Positions 6,979-14,242 of a stretch of DNA of 16,362 bases are shown in pieces. Both the position numbers and the translations under genes were made by a program. Source of the DNA: Dehalococcoidia bacterium (GTDB lineage: Bacteria; Chloroflexota; Dehalococcoidia; Dehalococcoidales; RBG-16-60-22); assembly GCA_030615655.1 (NCBI GenBank), contig JAUWYU010000017.1, positions 1 to 16,362 on the forward strand, read 5' to 3'. A model generated the notes under the pieces. That model worked only from the letters and a program-made list of their open reading frames with translations. It had not been told where the DNA came from and did not search any database. How positions within the stretch are numbered: position 1 is the stretch's first letter; every line of letters begins with the position of its first letter.

Positions 6979-7007
6979 TTTAATATCTTTTAATATTATG
7001 TTAAAAT
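6979..7007 (+). promoter_or_regulatory. Candidate extended -10 promoter of the xer gene, overlapping a dif-like inverted repeat
   Basis: TGTTAAAAT (6999-7007) is an extended -10 element, and TTTAAT (6979-6984) sits 17 bases before its TAAAAT hexamer as a poor -35. The same bases form an inverted repeat TTTAATAT (6979-6986)/ATGTTAAA (6998-7005). The right part, TTATGTTAAAA (6996-7006), equals the XerD-binding arm of E. coli dif (TTATGTTAAAT) at 10 of 11 bases. Promoter and recombination site are competing or overlapping readings, and neither is proven. Confidence 0.4.
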
Positions 7008-7066
7008 ACCTATCATAAATCAGTAATGACAGGACCGACATAATAATTAAACCATGAGGAGATGTA

Positions 7067-7981
7067 ATGAGAGAGGCAATCGATAGCTTCCTGAATTATC
7101 TAGCGGTAGAGAAGGGTTATTCCGAGAACACCACAGCGGCCTATCGTAATGACCTGGCGGGACTGGCCGATTTCGCCAAAACGGAGGCGTCCAAGCAGGG
7201 CACCGAACCTTCCTGGGCCAATTTCAGTCGGCAGAGCATGTTAAGCTATTTGCTTGACCTTAAAGAGAGGGGTTATGTGGCTACCACGATGGCCCGTAAG
7301 GTGGCGGCGGCAAGGTCCTTCTTTAGCTTTATGGTAGCGGAAGGTGCTATCAAAGCTAACCCGACCGAAAACATGAGCTCACCCAGCGTTGGGAAGGCAC
7401 TGCCCAAGCCCATCCCGATTAACAAGGTCCGACTCCTGCTGGAACAACCGGCCAAGTTGTCCACATCTGAAGCCAAGAGGGACAGGGCCATGCTGGAGCT
7501 GTTGTATGCCAGCGGCATGAGGATAAGCGAACTGGTAGCTTTGAACCTGGGCGATGTTAATACCGAGGGCAATTATTTCGTGCGCTGTTTAGGTAAAGGG
7601 CGCAAGGAGCGCATTATCCCTATTTATGAGCAGATAGCCATGACCGTTAAGAAATATGTAGAAGAGGACCGCACCAAGCTGGCCCACAGCAAGAAGGATG
7701 AAGCGCTGTTCCTTAATGCTCGCGGTGATAGGCTCACCCGGCAGGGCTTCTGGCAAAAGCTAAAAGAGTATGCTAAATCAGCCGGCCTGGATGCCCGGGT
7801 CAGCCCCCATACTTTGAGACACAGCTTTGCCACACATATGCTGGGTGGTGGGGCCGACCTGAGGTCGGTCCAAGAGCTGCTGGGACATGCCAATATATCT
7901 ACCACACAGGTTTATACTCATCTGACCACCGAGCATGTCCGCCGCACCTATGATAAATCCCATCCCAGAGCTAACGAGTAG
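7067..7981 (+). CDS. xerC: Xer-type tyrosine recombinase
   Basis: A tyrosine site-specific recombinase of 304 residues, the usual XerC/XerD length, which resolves chromosome dimers by recombining dif sites. It has the SAM-like N-terminal core-binding domain (1-90, FLNYLAVEKGYSENTTAAYRNDL) and the catalytic domain with Arg152 in ASGMRISEL, Lys177 in LGKGRKER, His248 and Arg251 in PHTLRHSFATHML, His274 in LLGHANI and nucleophile Tyr283 in TTQVYTH. All six active-site positions are intact. GAGGAG (7056-7061) precedes the ATG by five bases. XerC and XerD cannot be told apart reliably here, and it could be a single-recombinase type. Nothing suggests a phage or integron integrase: no tRNA or att-like duplication flanks it. 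It leads a co-directional gene series ending with the EF-G paralogue. Confidence 0.93.
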   Translation: MREAIDSFLNYLAVEKGYSENTTAAYRNDLAGLADFAKTEASKQGTEPSWANFSRQSMLSYLLDLKERGYVATTMARKVAAARSFFSFMVAEGAIKANPTENMSSPSVGKALPKPIPINKVRLLLEQPAKLSTSEAKRDRAMLELLYASGMRISELVALNLGDVNTEGNYFVRCLGKGRKERIIPIYEQIAMTVKKYVEEDRTKLAHSKKDEALFLNARGDRLTRQGFWQKLKEYAKSAGLDARVSPHTLRHSFATHMLGGGADLRSVQELLGHANISTTQVYTHLTTEHVRRTYDKSHPRANE

Positions 7982-7999
7982 CCTTTCAGGAGGTAACGG

Positions 8000-8287
8000 A
8001 TGCCAGGTAAATCGCGACGACATGGCAAAGGGAAGCATCCTCACCATAGTAAGAAAAGCAAGGCCATACAGCATAAGGAGGCTGCGGCTTTACAGCAGAC
8101 TGCCGCCACCAGCGTACCCGGGCAGGCGGCCGCTATCGATACAACACCTTTGCCGAAGGTAGCGGCCACACCGGCGAAGACAAGAACGTTGCAATACCCA
8201 TATATCACCGGTGAACTGCGCAGAATCGGTATCCTGGCGGGAATAATTCTGGTCATTCTTATTATATTAGCTGTTGTATTACCCTAG
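8000..8287 (+). CDS. Small tail-anchored membrane protein of unknown function
   Basis: A 95-residue protein I do not recognise. The first 27 residues are rich in Lys, Arg, His and Ser (GKSRRHGKGKHPHHSKKSK), followed by an Ala/Thr/Pro-rich linker (28-64) and a short YPYITGELRR stretch. A single membrane helix (about 75-94, IGILAGIILVILIILAVVL) ends one residue before the stop, so the protein would be anchored by its C terminus with the basic tail in the cytoplasm. A strong ribosome-binding site, AGGAGG (7988-7993), precedes the ATG by six bases, and the gene fills the gap between xer and pcm with 18-base spacers on both sides, which supports it being real. The basic tail could bind nucleic acid or acidic lipid; this is inference only. 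Confidence 0.75.
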   Translation: MPGKSRRHGKGKHPHHSKKSKAIQHKEAAALQQTAATSVPGQAAAIDTTPLPKVAATPAKTRTLQYPYITGELRRIGILAGIILVILIILAVVLP

Positions 8288-8305
8288 TTCTTTCCGGCGG
8301 TCATT

Positions 8306-8941
8306 ATGGACTTTGTAGCGGCAAGGGCTAAATTGATTGAACATCTAAGTGCCGAGATTAAAGATAAGCGGGTTTTGGCTGCTATGTCCCACATACCCCG
8401 GGAAAACTTTGTCCCGGCAGCAAGACGTCATCTGGCTTATGAGGATGGCCCGCTACCAATTGGCTGGGAACAGACAATCTCTCAGCCGTTTATTATTGCT
8501 CTTATGACGGAGGCACTGGAGCTCATCGGCAGCGAAAAAGTACTGGAAATAGGTACCGGCAGCGGCTACCAGGCTGCCATTCTTGCCGAGCTGGTCACGC
8601 AGGTGGTAACGGTTGAGCGTGTACCGGCTCTGGCGGAGTCAGCCCGAAATGTCCTGGACAGCCTGGGCTACGACAATATAGAGATACATATTGCCGAGGA
8701 GATCCTGGGATGGAAGCGTGGGGCACCTTATGATGCCATTATGGTTACCGCAGGGGCGCCTAATGTACCCAGTGACCTTCTTGCTCAACTGACTATCGGC
8801 GGGCGCATGGTGATTCCGGTGGGTTCCCGTCATATACAGGAATTATGTAAAGTAGTAAAGAGGCAGGACAAAACTGTGGTTAGAAATCTGGGCGGCTGCC
8901 GCTTTGTCTCTCTCATAGGTAAGAACGCCTGGGAGAAATAA
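8306..8941 (+). CDS. pcm: Protein-L-isoaspartate O-methyltransferase
   Basis: An S-adenosylmethionine-dependent cytoplasmic enzyme that methylates L-isoaspartyl residues in aged proteins and starts their repair to aspartate. The 211-residue length equals that of the bacterial family. Visible signatures are PRENFVP (31-37), the substrate-side GWEQTISQPFIIALM (53-67), SAM motif I VLEIGTGSGYQAAILAEL (79-96) and the late motif APNVPSDLLAQLTIGGRMVIPVG (151-173). The post-motif segment that reads HGDGxxGW in E. coli reads IAEEILGW (129-136), so the GDG triplet is lost. The ribosome-binding site is weak (GGCGG, 8296-8300), suggesting translation linked to the upstream gene 18 bases away. The family assignment is secure, and activity is likely but not certain given the altered segment. 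Confidence 0.9.
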   Translation: MDFVAARAKLIEHLSAEIKDKRVLAAMSHIPRENFVPAARRHLAYEDGPLPIGWEQTISQPFIIALMTEALELIGSEKVLEIGTGSGYQAAILAELVTQVVTVERVPALAESARNVLDSLGYDNIEIHIAEEILGWKRGAPYDAIMVTAGAPNVPSDLLAQLTIGGRMVIPVGSRHIQELCKVVKRQDKTVVRNLGGCRFVSLIGKNAWEK

Positions 8942-8966
8942 AATACTGCGTACTGGGAGGACGACC

Positions 8967-9542
8967 ATGGAAGTTCTTGAAGCTATTAAGACCAGGAGAA
9001 GCATCCGTCACTATAAGACCGACACAGTTGATGATAAAACCGTGCAGACAGTCCTGGAAGCTGCTCACTGGGCGCCTTCCTGGGGGAATACGCAGTGCTG
9101 GCGTTTCATTGTGGTGCGCGACGCTAAAACCAGGGCTGAAGTCGCTGATAGCCTTCTGAAGATTAAATTTGATAATGAGCTGGTTGAAAACGCAGCCACC
9201 ATAGCTATCAAGCAGGCACCGGTATTGATAGTTCTCTGCGCGGAAATGGGCATGGCTGGCTGTAGTCCTGATGGTATACTGGTTACCGATAAGGGCGATT
9301 ACTGGTTTATGTTTGATACTGCCCTGGCCATGGAGAACCTGACGCTGGCGGCGCATGCGCTGGGATTGGGCACGGTGATTGTCGGGGGCTTCGATGCTGG
9401 AAAAACGGCTGAAATTCTGGGGGTGCCGGAGGGTTTACGTGTGGTAACAATGACTCCACTGGGTTTCCCTGACCATAGAGGGCAGATTTCCCCCAGAAAA
9501 GAGCTGTCCGATGTTATCTTTAACGAAAAATACGGCCAGTAA
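8967..9542 (+). CDS. Nitroreductase family protein, copy 1
   Basis: An FMN-dependent oxidoreductase of the nitroreductase fold, normally a homodimer reducing nitro compounds, quinones or flavins with NAD(P)H. The 191 residues begin with the FMN-phosphate motif EAIKTRRSIRHY (5-16), then APSWGNTQCWRFIVV (36-50), which helps bind the flavin, and the dimer/FMN segment LAAHALGLGTVIVGGF (127-142). It ends in the family pattern SPRKELSDVI. Cys44, Cys91 and Cys99 are shared with the next gene. GGGAGG (8955-8960) lies six bases before the ATG. The substrate cannot be predicted. Copy 2 follows 68 bases on and is about 65 percent identical by hand alignment, so the pair arose by tandem duplication. Confidence 0.9.
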   Translation: MEVLEAIKTRRSIRHYKTDTVDDKTVQTVLEAAHWAPSWGNTQCWRFIVVRDAKTRAEVADSLLKIKFDNELVENAATIAIKQAPVLIVLCAEMGMAGCSPDGILVTDKGDYWFMFDTALAMENLTLAAHALGLGTVIVGGFDAGKTAEILGVPEGLRVVTMTPLGFPDHRGQISPRKELSDVIFNEKYGQ

Positions 9543-9610
9543 CAAAAGCGTTGCCCGTATGCCTTGACACTTTGGAACACCGGGAAAACAAGATAAAAAG
9601 GAAGATAAAT

Positions 9611-10195
9611 ATGGAAGTCTTTGAAGCCATTAAAAACAGAAGGAGCATTCGTCAATACAAGGCTGACCCTGTCGACGATAAGACAGTTGAAGCAATTCTG
9701 GAAGCCGGCCGCTGGGCGCCGTCCTGGGCCAATACACAGTGCTGGCGTTTCATTGTGGTGCGCGACCCTAAAATCAAGGCTGAAGTCGCTGACAGCCTGA
9801 TGAAAAGAAAATTACCCGACAAGGTGCTGGATAATCCCGGAGCCACGGCTATTAATACGGTGCCGGTTTTAATCGTTGTCTGTGCCGAGATGGGAAGGTC
9901 GGGCTGTCGTCCCGGTGCTGAGTCTGACGGGACACCTGTCACCGATAAGGGTGACTGGTTTATGTTCGATACTGCCCTGGCGGTACAGAATATGGTGCTG
10001 GCGGCACATGCCCTGGGACTGGGCACGGTGATTATTGGCGCCTTTGATGCCCCCCAGGCCGAGAAGACTCTGGGTGTACCGGACGGTTATAGAGTCGTTA
10101 CCCTGTTCCCGGTAGGCGTACCCGCCCAGGAAGGCAAAGCGCCTCCCAGAAAGGAGCTATCCGAGATAGCTTTCAAGGATAAATGGGGCAAGTAG
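9611..10195 (+). CDS. Nitroreductase family protein, copy 2
   Basis: A 194-residue paralogue of the preceding gene with the same motifs: EAIKNRRSIRQY (5-16), APSWANTQCWRFIVV (36-50), LAAHALGLGTVIIGAF (130-145) and PPRKELSEI. It carries the same three cysteines (44, 91, 99) and differs by a short insertion around residues 102-106 and by a divergent segment at 66-84. The frame stays open upstream to a TTG at 9551, but the ATG at 9611 is chosen because AAGGAAG (9598-9604) sits six bases before it and the protein then begins MEVFEAIK, matching MEVLEAIK in copy 1. Differences in the 66-84 segment, which often shapes the active-site lid in this fold, suggest the two copies use different substrates or form a heterodimer; this is inference. 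Confidence 0.9.
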   Translation: MEVFEAIKNRRSIRQYKADPVDDKTVEAILEAGRWAPSWANTQCWRFIVVRDPKIKAEVADSLMKRKLPDKVLDNPGATAINTVPVLIVVCAEMGRSGCRPGAESDGTPVTDKGDWFMFDTALAVQNMVLAAHALGLGTVIIGAFDAPQAEKTLGVPDGYRVVTLFPVGVPAQEGKAPPRKELSEIAFKDKWGK

Positions 10196-10206
10196 CCATA
10201 AAGCGG

Positions 10207-10223
10207 CCTGTATGAGTTACAGG
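10207..10223 (+). repeat. Inverted repeat CCTGTA-N5-TACAGG before the EF-G paralogue
   Basis: Perfect six-base arms surround TGAGT, between the second nitroreductase gene and the EF-G-like gene, 30 bases before its start. No T-run follows, so it is not a standard terminator. It may be a small operator or an mRNA hairpin that separates the two genes. Confidence 0.45.
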
Positions 10224-10253
10224 TATTCGGAAATATAGAGAGCGGGTGGTGAG

Positions 10254-12308
10254 ATGCAAAAATACGGACTGGAGAATATTCACAACACAGTTTTGATGTC
10301 CCACGGCGGCGCCGGCAAGACATCATTATCGGAGGCGGTACTTTTCACCGCCGGAGCCGTTAGCCGACTGGGTAAGGTTGATGACGGGTCTTCTACTTCC
10401 GACTATGACCCTGATGAAATAAAGCGAAAAATCAGCATTAATCTGTCTCTACTCCCCTGTCCGTGGCGTGAGACAAAGATTAACCTTATCGATACCCCCG
10501 GATATGCCGACTTCGTCGGTGAAGTAAAAGCAGGAATGCGGGTCAGCGAAGGTGCCATCATCGTGGTGTGCGCCGCCTCCGGCGTGGAAGTCGGCACGGA
10601 GCAGGTCTGGAGATACTGTGAGGAGGCGAGTGTGCCTCGTCTTATCTTTGTCAACAAGATGGACCGCGAGAATGCCGACTTTTTCAGGACTGTGGGAGAC
10701 ATTCAGACGAAGTTCGGTTCCAAGTGTTTACCGCTGCAGCTGGCCGTAGGTGCTCATACAAGCTTTGAGGGGGTAGTTGACCTACTGGCAATGAAGGCTT
10801 ATACCGGTGCTCCAGTCAAAGAAGCAGAGATACCGTCGGCACTGCAGGCTCAAGTCGATTCCTTCCGGGAGAAGCTGGTCGAGGCGATTGCCGAGGTTGA
10901 TGATGCTCTTATCGAGAAGTATCTGGGCGGTGAGGAAATCACACCGGAGGAGCTTACCACAACCCTGCGCCAGGCGGTAGCCAGCGGCAGTGTTGTCCCC
11001 ATATTAACCGGGTCGGCGCTGCAAAATGTGGGCGTTAACCGATTAATGGATGCCATTTGCGACTACCTGCCCTTACCCAAAGAACAGAAGGTAGCTGCCG
11101 GCGGCGGTTCGGTTGAGCCGGGCGAGGGAGCACCGCTGAGCGCCCTGGTTTTTAAGACCAGTGCCGATCCTTATGTCGGCAAACTCACTTACTTTCGCGT
11201 CTATAACGGCTTTATCGACAGTAATTCCCATGTCTGGAATGCCAACCAGAACGCCATGGAGCGTATAGGTCAGCTGTTCATGATGAGAGGTAAGACGCAG
11301 GAACCGGTGCCTCAGGTCAGAGCCGGTGATATCGGCGCCGTGGCTAAATTGAACGTGACCGGCACGGGGGACACGCTGTGTTCCCAGGACAAGCCGACCA
11401 AGATTACTCCCATAACCTTCCCCGACCCCACTTTCAGTGAAGCTGTGTATCCCAAGACGAAAATAGATGTGGACAAAATGGGGACAGCTCTATCACGCCT
11501 GGCCGAGGAAGACCCCACTTTACGGGTACGCCGTGAATTGAGTACTGCTGAGACCATCCTTTCCGGAATGGGCGACACTCATCTTGACGTGGCAGCCGAG
11601 AAGATGCAGCGTAAATTCGGAGTGAATGTGGAGCTGGCCATTCCAAAGGTCCCGTACAGGGAGACAATCACAATACCGTCCAAGGCTGAATACAAGCACA
11701 AGAAGCAGTCCGGAGGTCACGGCCAGTATGGGCATGTTCTGCTGGAACTGGAGCCATTATCGAAAGACAGTGACAACGAGTTTACCAACAGGGTAGTCGG
11801 CGGTTCGGTGCCTAAAAATTACATTCCAGCCGTGGAAAAGGGAGTGGTCGAAGCTGCCCAGGAGGGTGTGCTGGCCGGTTACCCGGTAGTAGGTGTAAAG
11901 GCAACCCTTTATGACGGTAGCTTTCACCCGGTTGATTCTTCGGAGATATGTTTTAAAATTGCAGGGGCGCAGGCCCTGAAAAAGGGGATGTCCGACAGTC
12001 AGCCAATTCTTTTAGAGCCGATAATGAATCTTAAGGTAAGCGTTCCCGGCGACCTCACCGGCGATATCATTGGTGACCTCAACACCAAGCGTGCCCGCGT
12101 ACTGGGGATGAACCCTGAGGGTGATAGTAATATTATCGAGGCACAGGTGCCGCTCGCTGAAGTCCAGCGTTACGCTATTGACCTGAAGTCAATGACCCAG
12201 GGAAGAGCGGTGTATAGCATGGAATTCGACCATTACGAAGAGGTGCCGGCGCAAGTCACTCAGAGGATTGTTGCTCAGAAACAGTCAGAAAAGGCCGGTA
12301 AGGGCTAG
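10254..12308 (+). CDS. Elongation factor G-like GTPase (EF-G2 type)
   Basis: A 684-residue five-domain translational GTPase resembling EF-G. The G domain has G1 SHGGAGKTS (16-24), G3 DTPGYADF (80-87), G4 NKMD (134-137) and G5 TGSAL. Domains II-III hold the stretch TLRVRRELSTAETILSGMGDTHLD, domain IV GGHGQYGHVLLELEP and PVDSSEICFKIAGAQALKK, and domain V SVPGDLTGDIIGDLNTKRARVLGMNP. Canonical EF-G has AHIDAGKTT in G1 and DTPGHVDF in G3; here His is Tyr84 and the switch I region reads RKISINLS in place of RGITI. These changes fit the EF-G2 paralogue group, whose mycobacterial member is reported to lack ribosome-dependent GTPase. The gene is not beside rpsL, rpsG or tuf, so the housekeeping fusA is expected elsewhere. 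A weak ribosome-binding site, GGTGGT (10245-10250), precedes the ATG. Its role is unknown. Confidence 0.88.
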   Translation: MQKYGLENIHNTVLMSHGGAGKTSLSEAVLFTAGAVSRLGKVDDGSSTSDYDPDEIKRKISINLSLLPCPWRETKINLIDTPGYADFVGEVKAGMRVSEGAIIVVCAASGVEVGTEQVWRYCEEASVPRLIFVNKMDRENADFFRTVGDIQTKFGSKCLPLQLAVGAHTSFEGVVDLLAMKAYTGAPVKEAEIPSALQAQVDSFREKLVEAIAEVDDALIEKYLGGEEITPEELTTTLRQAVASGSVVPILTGSALQNVGVNRLMDAICDYLPLPKEQKVAAGGGSVEPGEGAPLSALVFKTSADPYVGKLTYFRVYNGFIDSNSHVWNANQNAMERIGQLFMMRGKTQEPVPQVRAGDIGAVAKLNVTGTGDTLCSQDKPTKITPITFPDPTFSEAVYPKTKIDVDKMGTALSRLAEEDPTLRVRRELSTAETILSGMGDTHLDVAAEKMQRKFGVNVELAIPKVPYRETITIPSKAEYKHKKQSGGHGQYGHVLLELEPLSKDSDNEFTNRVVGGSVPKNYIPAVEKGVVEAAQEGVLAGYPVVGVKATLYDGSFHPVDSSEICFKIAGAQALKKGMSDSQPILLEPIMNLKVSVPGDLTGDIIGDLNTKRARVLGMNPEGDSNIIEAQVPLAEVQRYAIDLKSMTQGRAVYSMEFDHYEEVPAQVTQRIVAQKQSEKAGKG

Positions 12309-12331
12309 TCAGATAGCTCTTATGCTCATCT

Positions 12332-13330
12332 TTATGCAGCTAAAAGCTCTTTGATTTTTTCGGTAAAGGCAGGCAACACCTTTTTCCAGTCGCCGACGGC
12401 ACCGAAGCGGGCCTGGCGGAATATGTTTGCCTCAGCGTCTTTATTGATAGCTATGATATTCTTGGAGCCAGAACAGCCACTCAGGTGCTGGCTAGAGCCA
12501 GATATAGCCACGGCAATATAAATTTCAGGAGCAATAATCTTGCCGGTGAGACCTATCTGTACAGTATCCGGCACCCAACCATTGTCGCAGGGTGGTCGGC
12601 TGGCACCTACGGCACCTTTGAGCAGCTTTGCCAGTTCCTCCAGCTGACCGAATCCTTCAGGACTACCAATACCTCTGCCCCCGGCGACAACCACCTCGGC
12701 ATCTTCGATTTTTATACCGGCCACTTCTTCCATCACCCTATCCACAATCCTGGTCCTTATGGCCGATGCTTCCACTCCCGCCTCTATATTAATGATTTCC
12801 CCCTGACGCGAAGCATCTGGTTCGAGCGGGGTCATGGCTTTGGTCCGTATCGTAACCATCTGCGGGTCAGTATCACTGGTGAAAACAGCCTGAGCGTTAC
12901 CGCCATAGACAGGCTTGGTCTGCAGCAGCCGCTTTGACTGTGAGTCGATAGCCAGCTCAACGCAGTCCATAGTAACCGTGGTCTCGAGTCTAAAAGCCAG
13001 TCTCGGTGCCAGGTCGCGCCCGACATCAGTCTGTCCCAGAATGAGAATTCGGGGTGTTATTTGATTTAATACCTTCTGCATCACAGCGACATAGGAATCC
13101 GTCTGGTAATCCTTAAGCAGCGGGTCATCAACCAGGTATACTTTATCAGCGCCATACGTAACAGTTTCCTGAGCCAGGTTGCTGATATCGCTGCCGACCA
13201 GCACGGCGGATAATTCCTGTCCTAAATCGTCTGCCAGCTTTTTGCCGATACCAAGTCCTTCGGCACTAATTGGTACCAGTTTTCCAGCCGTAAGTTCACA
13301 GTAAACCGCAACACCTTTATACTCGGCCAT
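12332..13330 (-). CDS. etfA: Electron transfer flavoprotein alpha subunit
   Basis: The alpha subunit, 332 residues, binds the redox-active FAD of the EtfAB heterodimer, which carries electrons from acyl-CoA and related dehydrogenases to the quinone pool or other acceptors. The N-terminal half has the ETF alpha/beta domain. The C-terminal FAD domain shows AGGRGIGSPEGF (216-227), VGASRPPCDNGWVP (241-254), LTGKIIAPEIYIAVAISGSS (261-280) followed by QHLSG, and INKDAEANIF (295-304), all normal. The gene follows etfB by 54 bases, with AGGGAG (complement of 13340-13345) nine bases before the ATG. It converges on the EF-G-like gene, with only 23 bases between them and no clear terminator. Confidence 0.95.
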   Translation of the reverse strand: MAEYKGVAVYCELTAGKLVPISAEGLGIGKKLADDLGQELSAVLVGSDISNLAQETVTYGADKVYLVDDPLLKDYQTDSYVAVMQKVLNQITPRILILGQTDVGRDLAPRLAFRLETTVTMDCVELAIDSQSKRLLQTKPVYGGNAQAVFTSDTDPQMVTIRTKAMTPLEPDASRQGEIINIEAGVEASAIRTRIVDRVMEEVAGIKIEDAEVVVAGGRGIGSPEGFGQLEELAKLLKGAVGASRPPCDNGWVPDTVQIGLTGKIIAPEIYIAVAISGSSQHLSGCSGSKNIIAINKDAEANIFRQARFGAVGDWKKVLPAFTEKIKELLAA

Positions 13331-13371
13331 AATCTTAATCTCCCTAATAATCAGTCAGAATTGTTAAGAAG

Positions 13372-13381
13372 CTGTTAACAG
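13372..13381. repeat. Palindrome CTGTTAACAG in the etfB-etfA spacer
   Basis: A perfect ten-base palindrome lies just before etfA, with a second TTGTTAA a few bases away. It is short enough to be chance, and no function is claimed. Confidence 0.3.
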
Positions 13382-13384
13382 GAC

Positions 13385-14182
13385 TCATAATACCTTGGCT
13401 TCTCTGAGCTTCAGGGCCAGGTTTGCCCCTGCCTCTTCGGGACTTTCTCCTTCGGCAAATTCGCATTCACCTTCGAGAATCGGTTGATATAGCCTAGCAA
13501 TCCTAGTCCGTTGTCCGGCATCACCAACATGGAAGGGCTCAACCCCGATATCAGATGGTTTCCAGATAACGGGTTCTATCTTTTTAGCGGTCATAATCCC
13601 TTTTATAGTGGGATAGCGGGGTTCGCCAATTTCATTGCTTACGGTTATCACTGACGGGAGGGGCACATCAATGACCTCATAGCCGTCAGCGGTTACCCTC
13701 TCTACCCTGGCCGTGCTGTCTGTAACATCTATTTTCCTTGCCAGAGTCACGCAGGGCACACCCAGTATCTCAGAGATGCCGGGACCTGTTTGACCGGCAT
13801 TGGTATCTGAAGCTTCGCGACCACATAAGATGAGGTCGTATTCACCAACCTTCTTGATAGCCATAGCCAGAGCATACGCTGTCGACCAGCTGTCACCACC
13901 AATGTAAACCTCGTCCTCAAGTAAAACAAGCTCGTCAGCACCCATAGCCAGCGGTTTCTTTACCACTTCGCGAAGCAGGTTATCACCCAGGCTTATCGTT
14001 GTAATTTTGCCACCCTGCGTAGCTTTAATTTTTAAAGATGCCTCTACCGCATACTCGCCATAGGGGTCAATTACCGGAGGCGCACCCTGCATCATGACTT
14101 TATTGGTAGCCGCGTCAATCCTGAAGCTGCTTGGAGGCGCTTCGGGGTCAATTACCTGTTTAATACAAACGATTATATTCAT
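13385..14182 (-). CDS. etfB: Electron transfer flavoprotein beta subunit
   Basis: The beta subunit of the ETF heterodimer, 265 residues. It begins MNIIVCIKQVID, the usual VKQV(P/I)D start, continues with NPFDEYA-like IDPYGEYAVEASLKIK (38-53), and carries the ETF-beta signature area VITVSNEIGEPRYPTIKGIM (178-197). The adenine-nucleotide loop reads CGREASDTNAGQTG (120-133). Electron-bifurcating ETFs usually have a GDTAQVG-like sequence there and conventional ones a CNQTG-like one, so this copy looks nearer the conventional AMP-binding type, a tentative reading. No dehydrogenase or ferredoxin gene is adjacent. A promoter directly upstream makes etfB-etfA its own transcription unit. The Shine-Dalgarno is weak. 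Confidence 0.94.
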   Translation of the reverse strand: MNIIVCIKQVIDPEAPPSSFRIDAATNKVMMQGAPPVIDPYGEYAVEASLKIKATQGGKITTISLGDNLLREVVKKPLAMGADELVLLEDEVYIGGDSWSTAYALAMAIKKVGEYDLILCGREASDTNAGQTGPGISEILGVPCVTLARKIDVTDSTARVERVTADGYEVIDVPLPSVITVSNEIGEPRYPTIKGIMTAKKIEPVIWKPSDIGVEPFHVGDAGQRTRIARLYQPILEGECEFAEGESPEEAGANLALKLREAKVL

Positions 14183-14242
14183 CTCTATAAACTCGCTCTT
14201 TCCGGGGATTAAATGGATTCTATTTTCGGGAAATTCCTGACC

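Noticed and set aside
9564..9597. TTGACA between the two nitroreductase genes as an internal promoter
   Set aside because: No -10 hexamer lies at 16-19 bases; the closest GATAAA is 22 bases away.
9551..9610. Upstream extension of the second nitroreductase to a TTG
   Set aside because: The extension is not shared with copy 1, and the ATG at 9611 has a well-placed AAGGAAG.
12309..12331. Terminator between the EF-G-like gene and etfA
   Set aside because: No stem of useful length is visible in the 23-base spacer; the T-run near 12354 is in etfA coding sequence without a clear hairpin.
12485..12937. Plus-strand 150-codon frame
   Set aside because: It is fully antisense to etfA, whose motifs are intact in the other strand.
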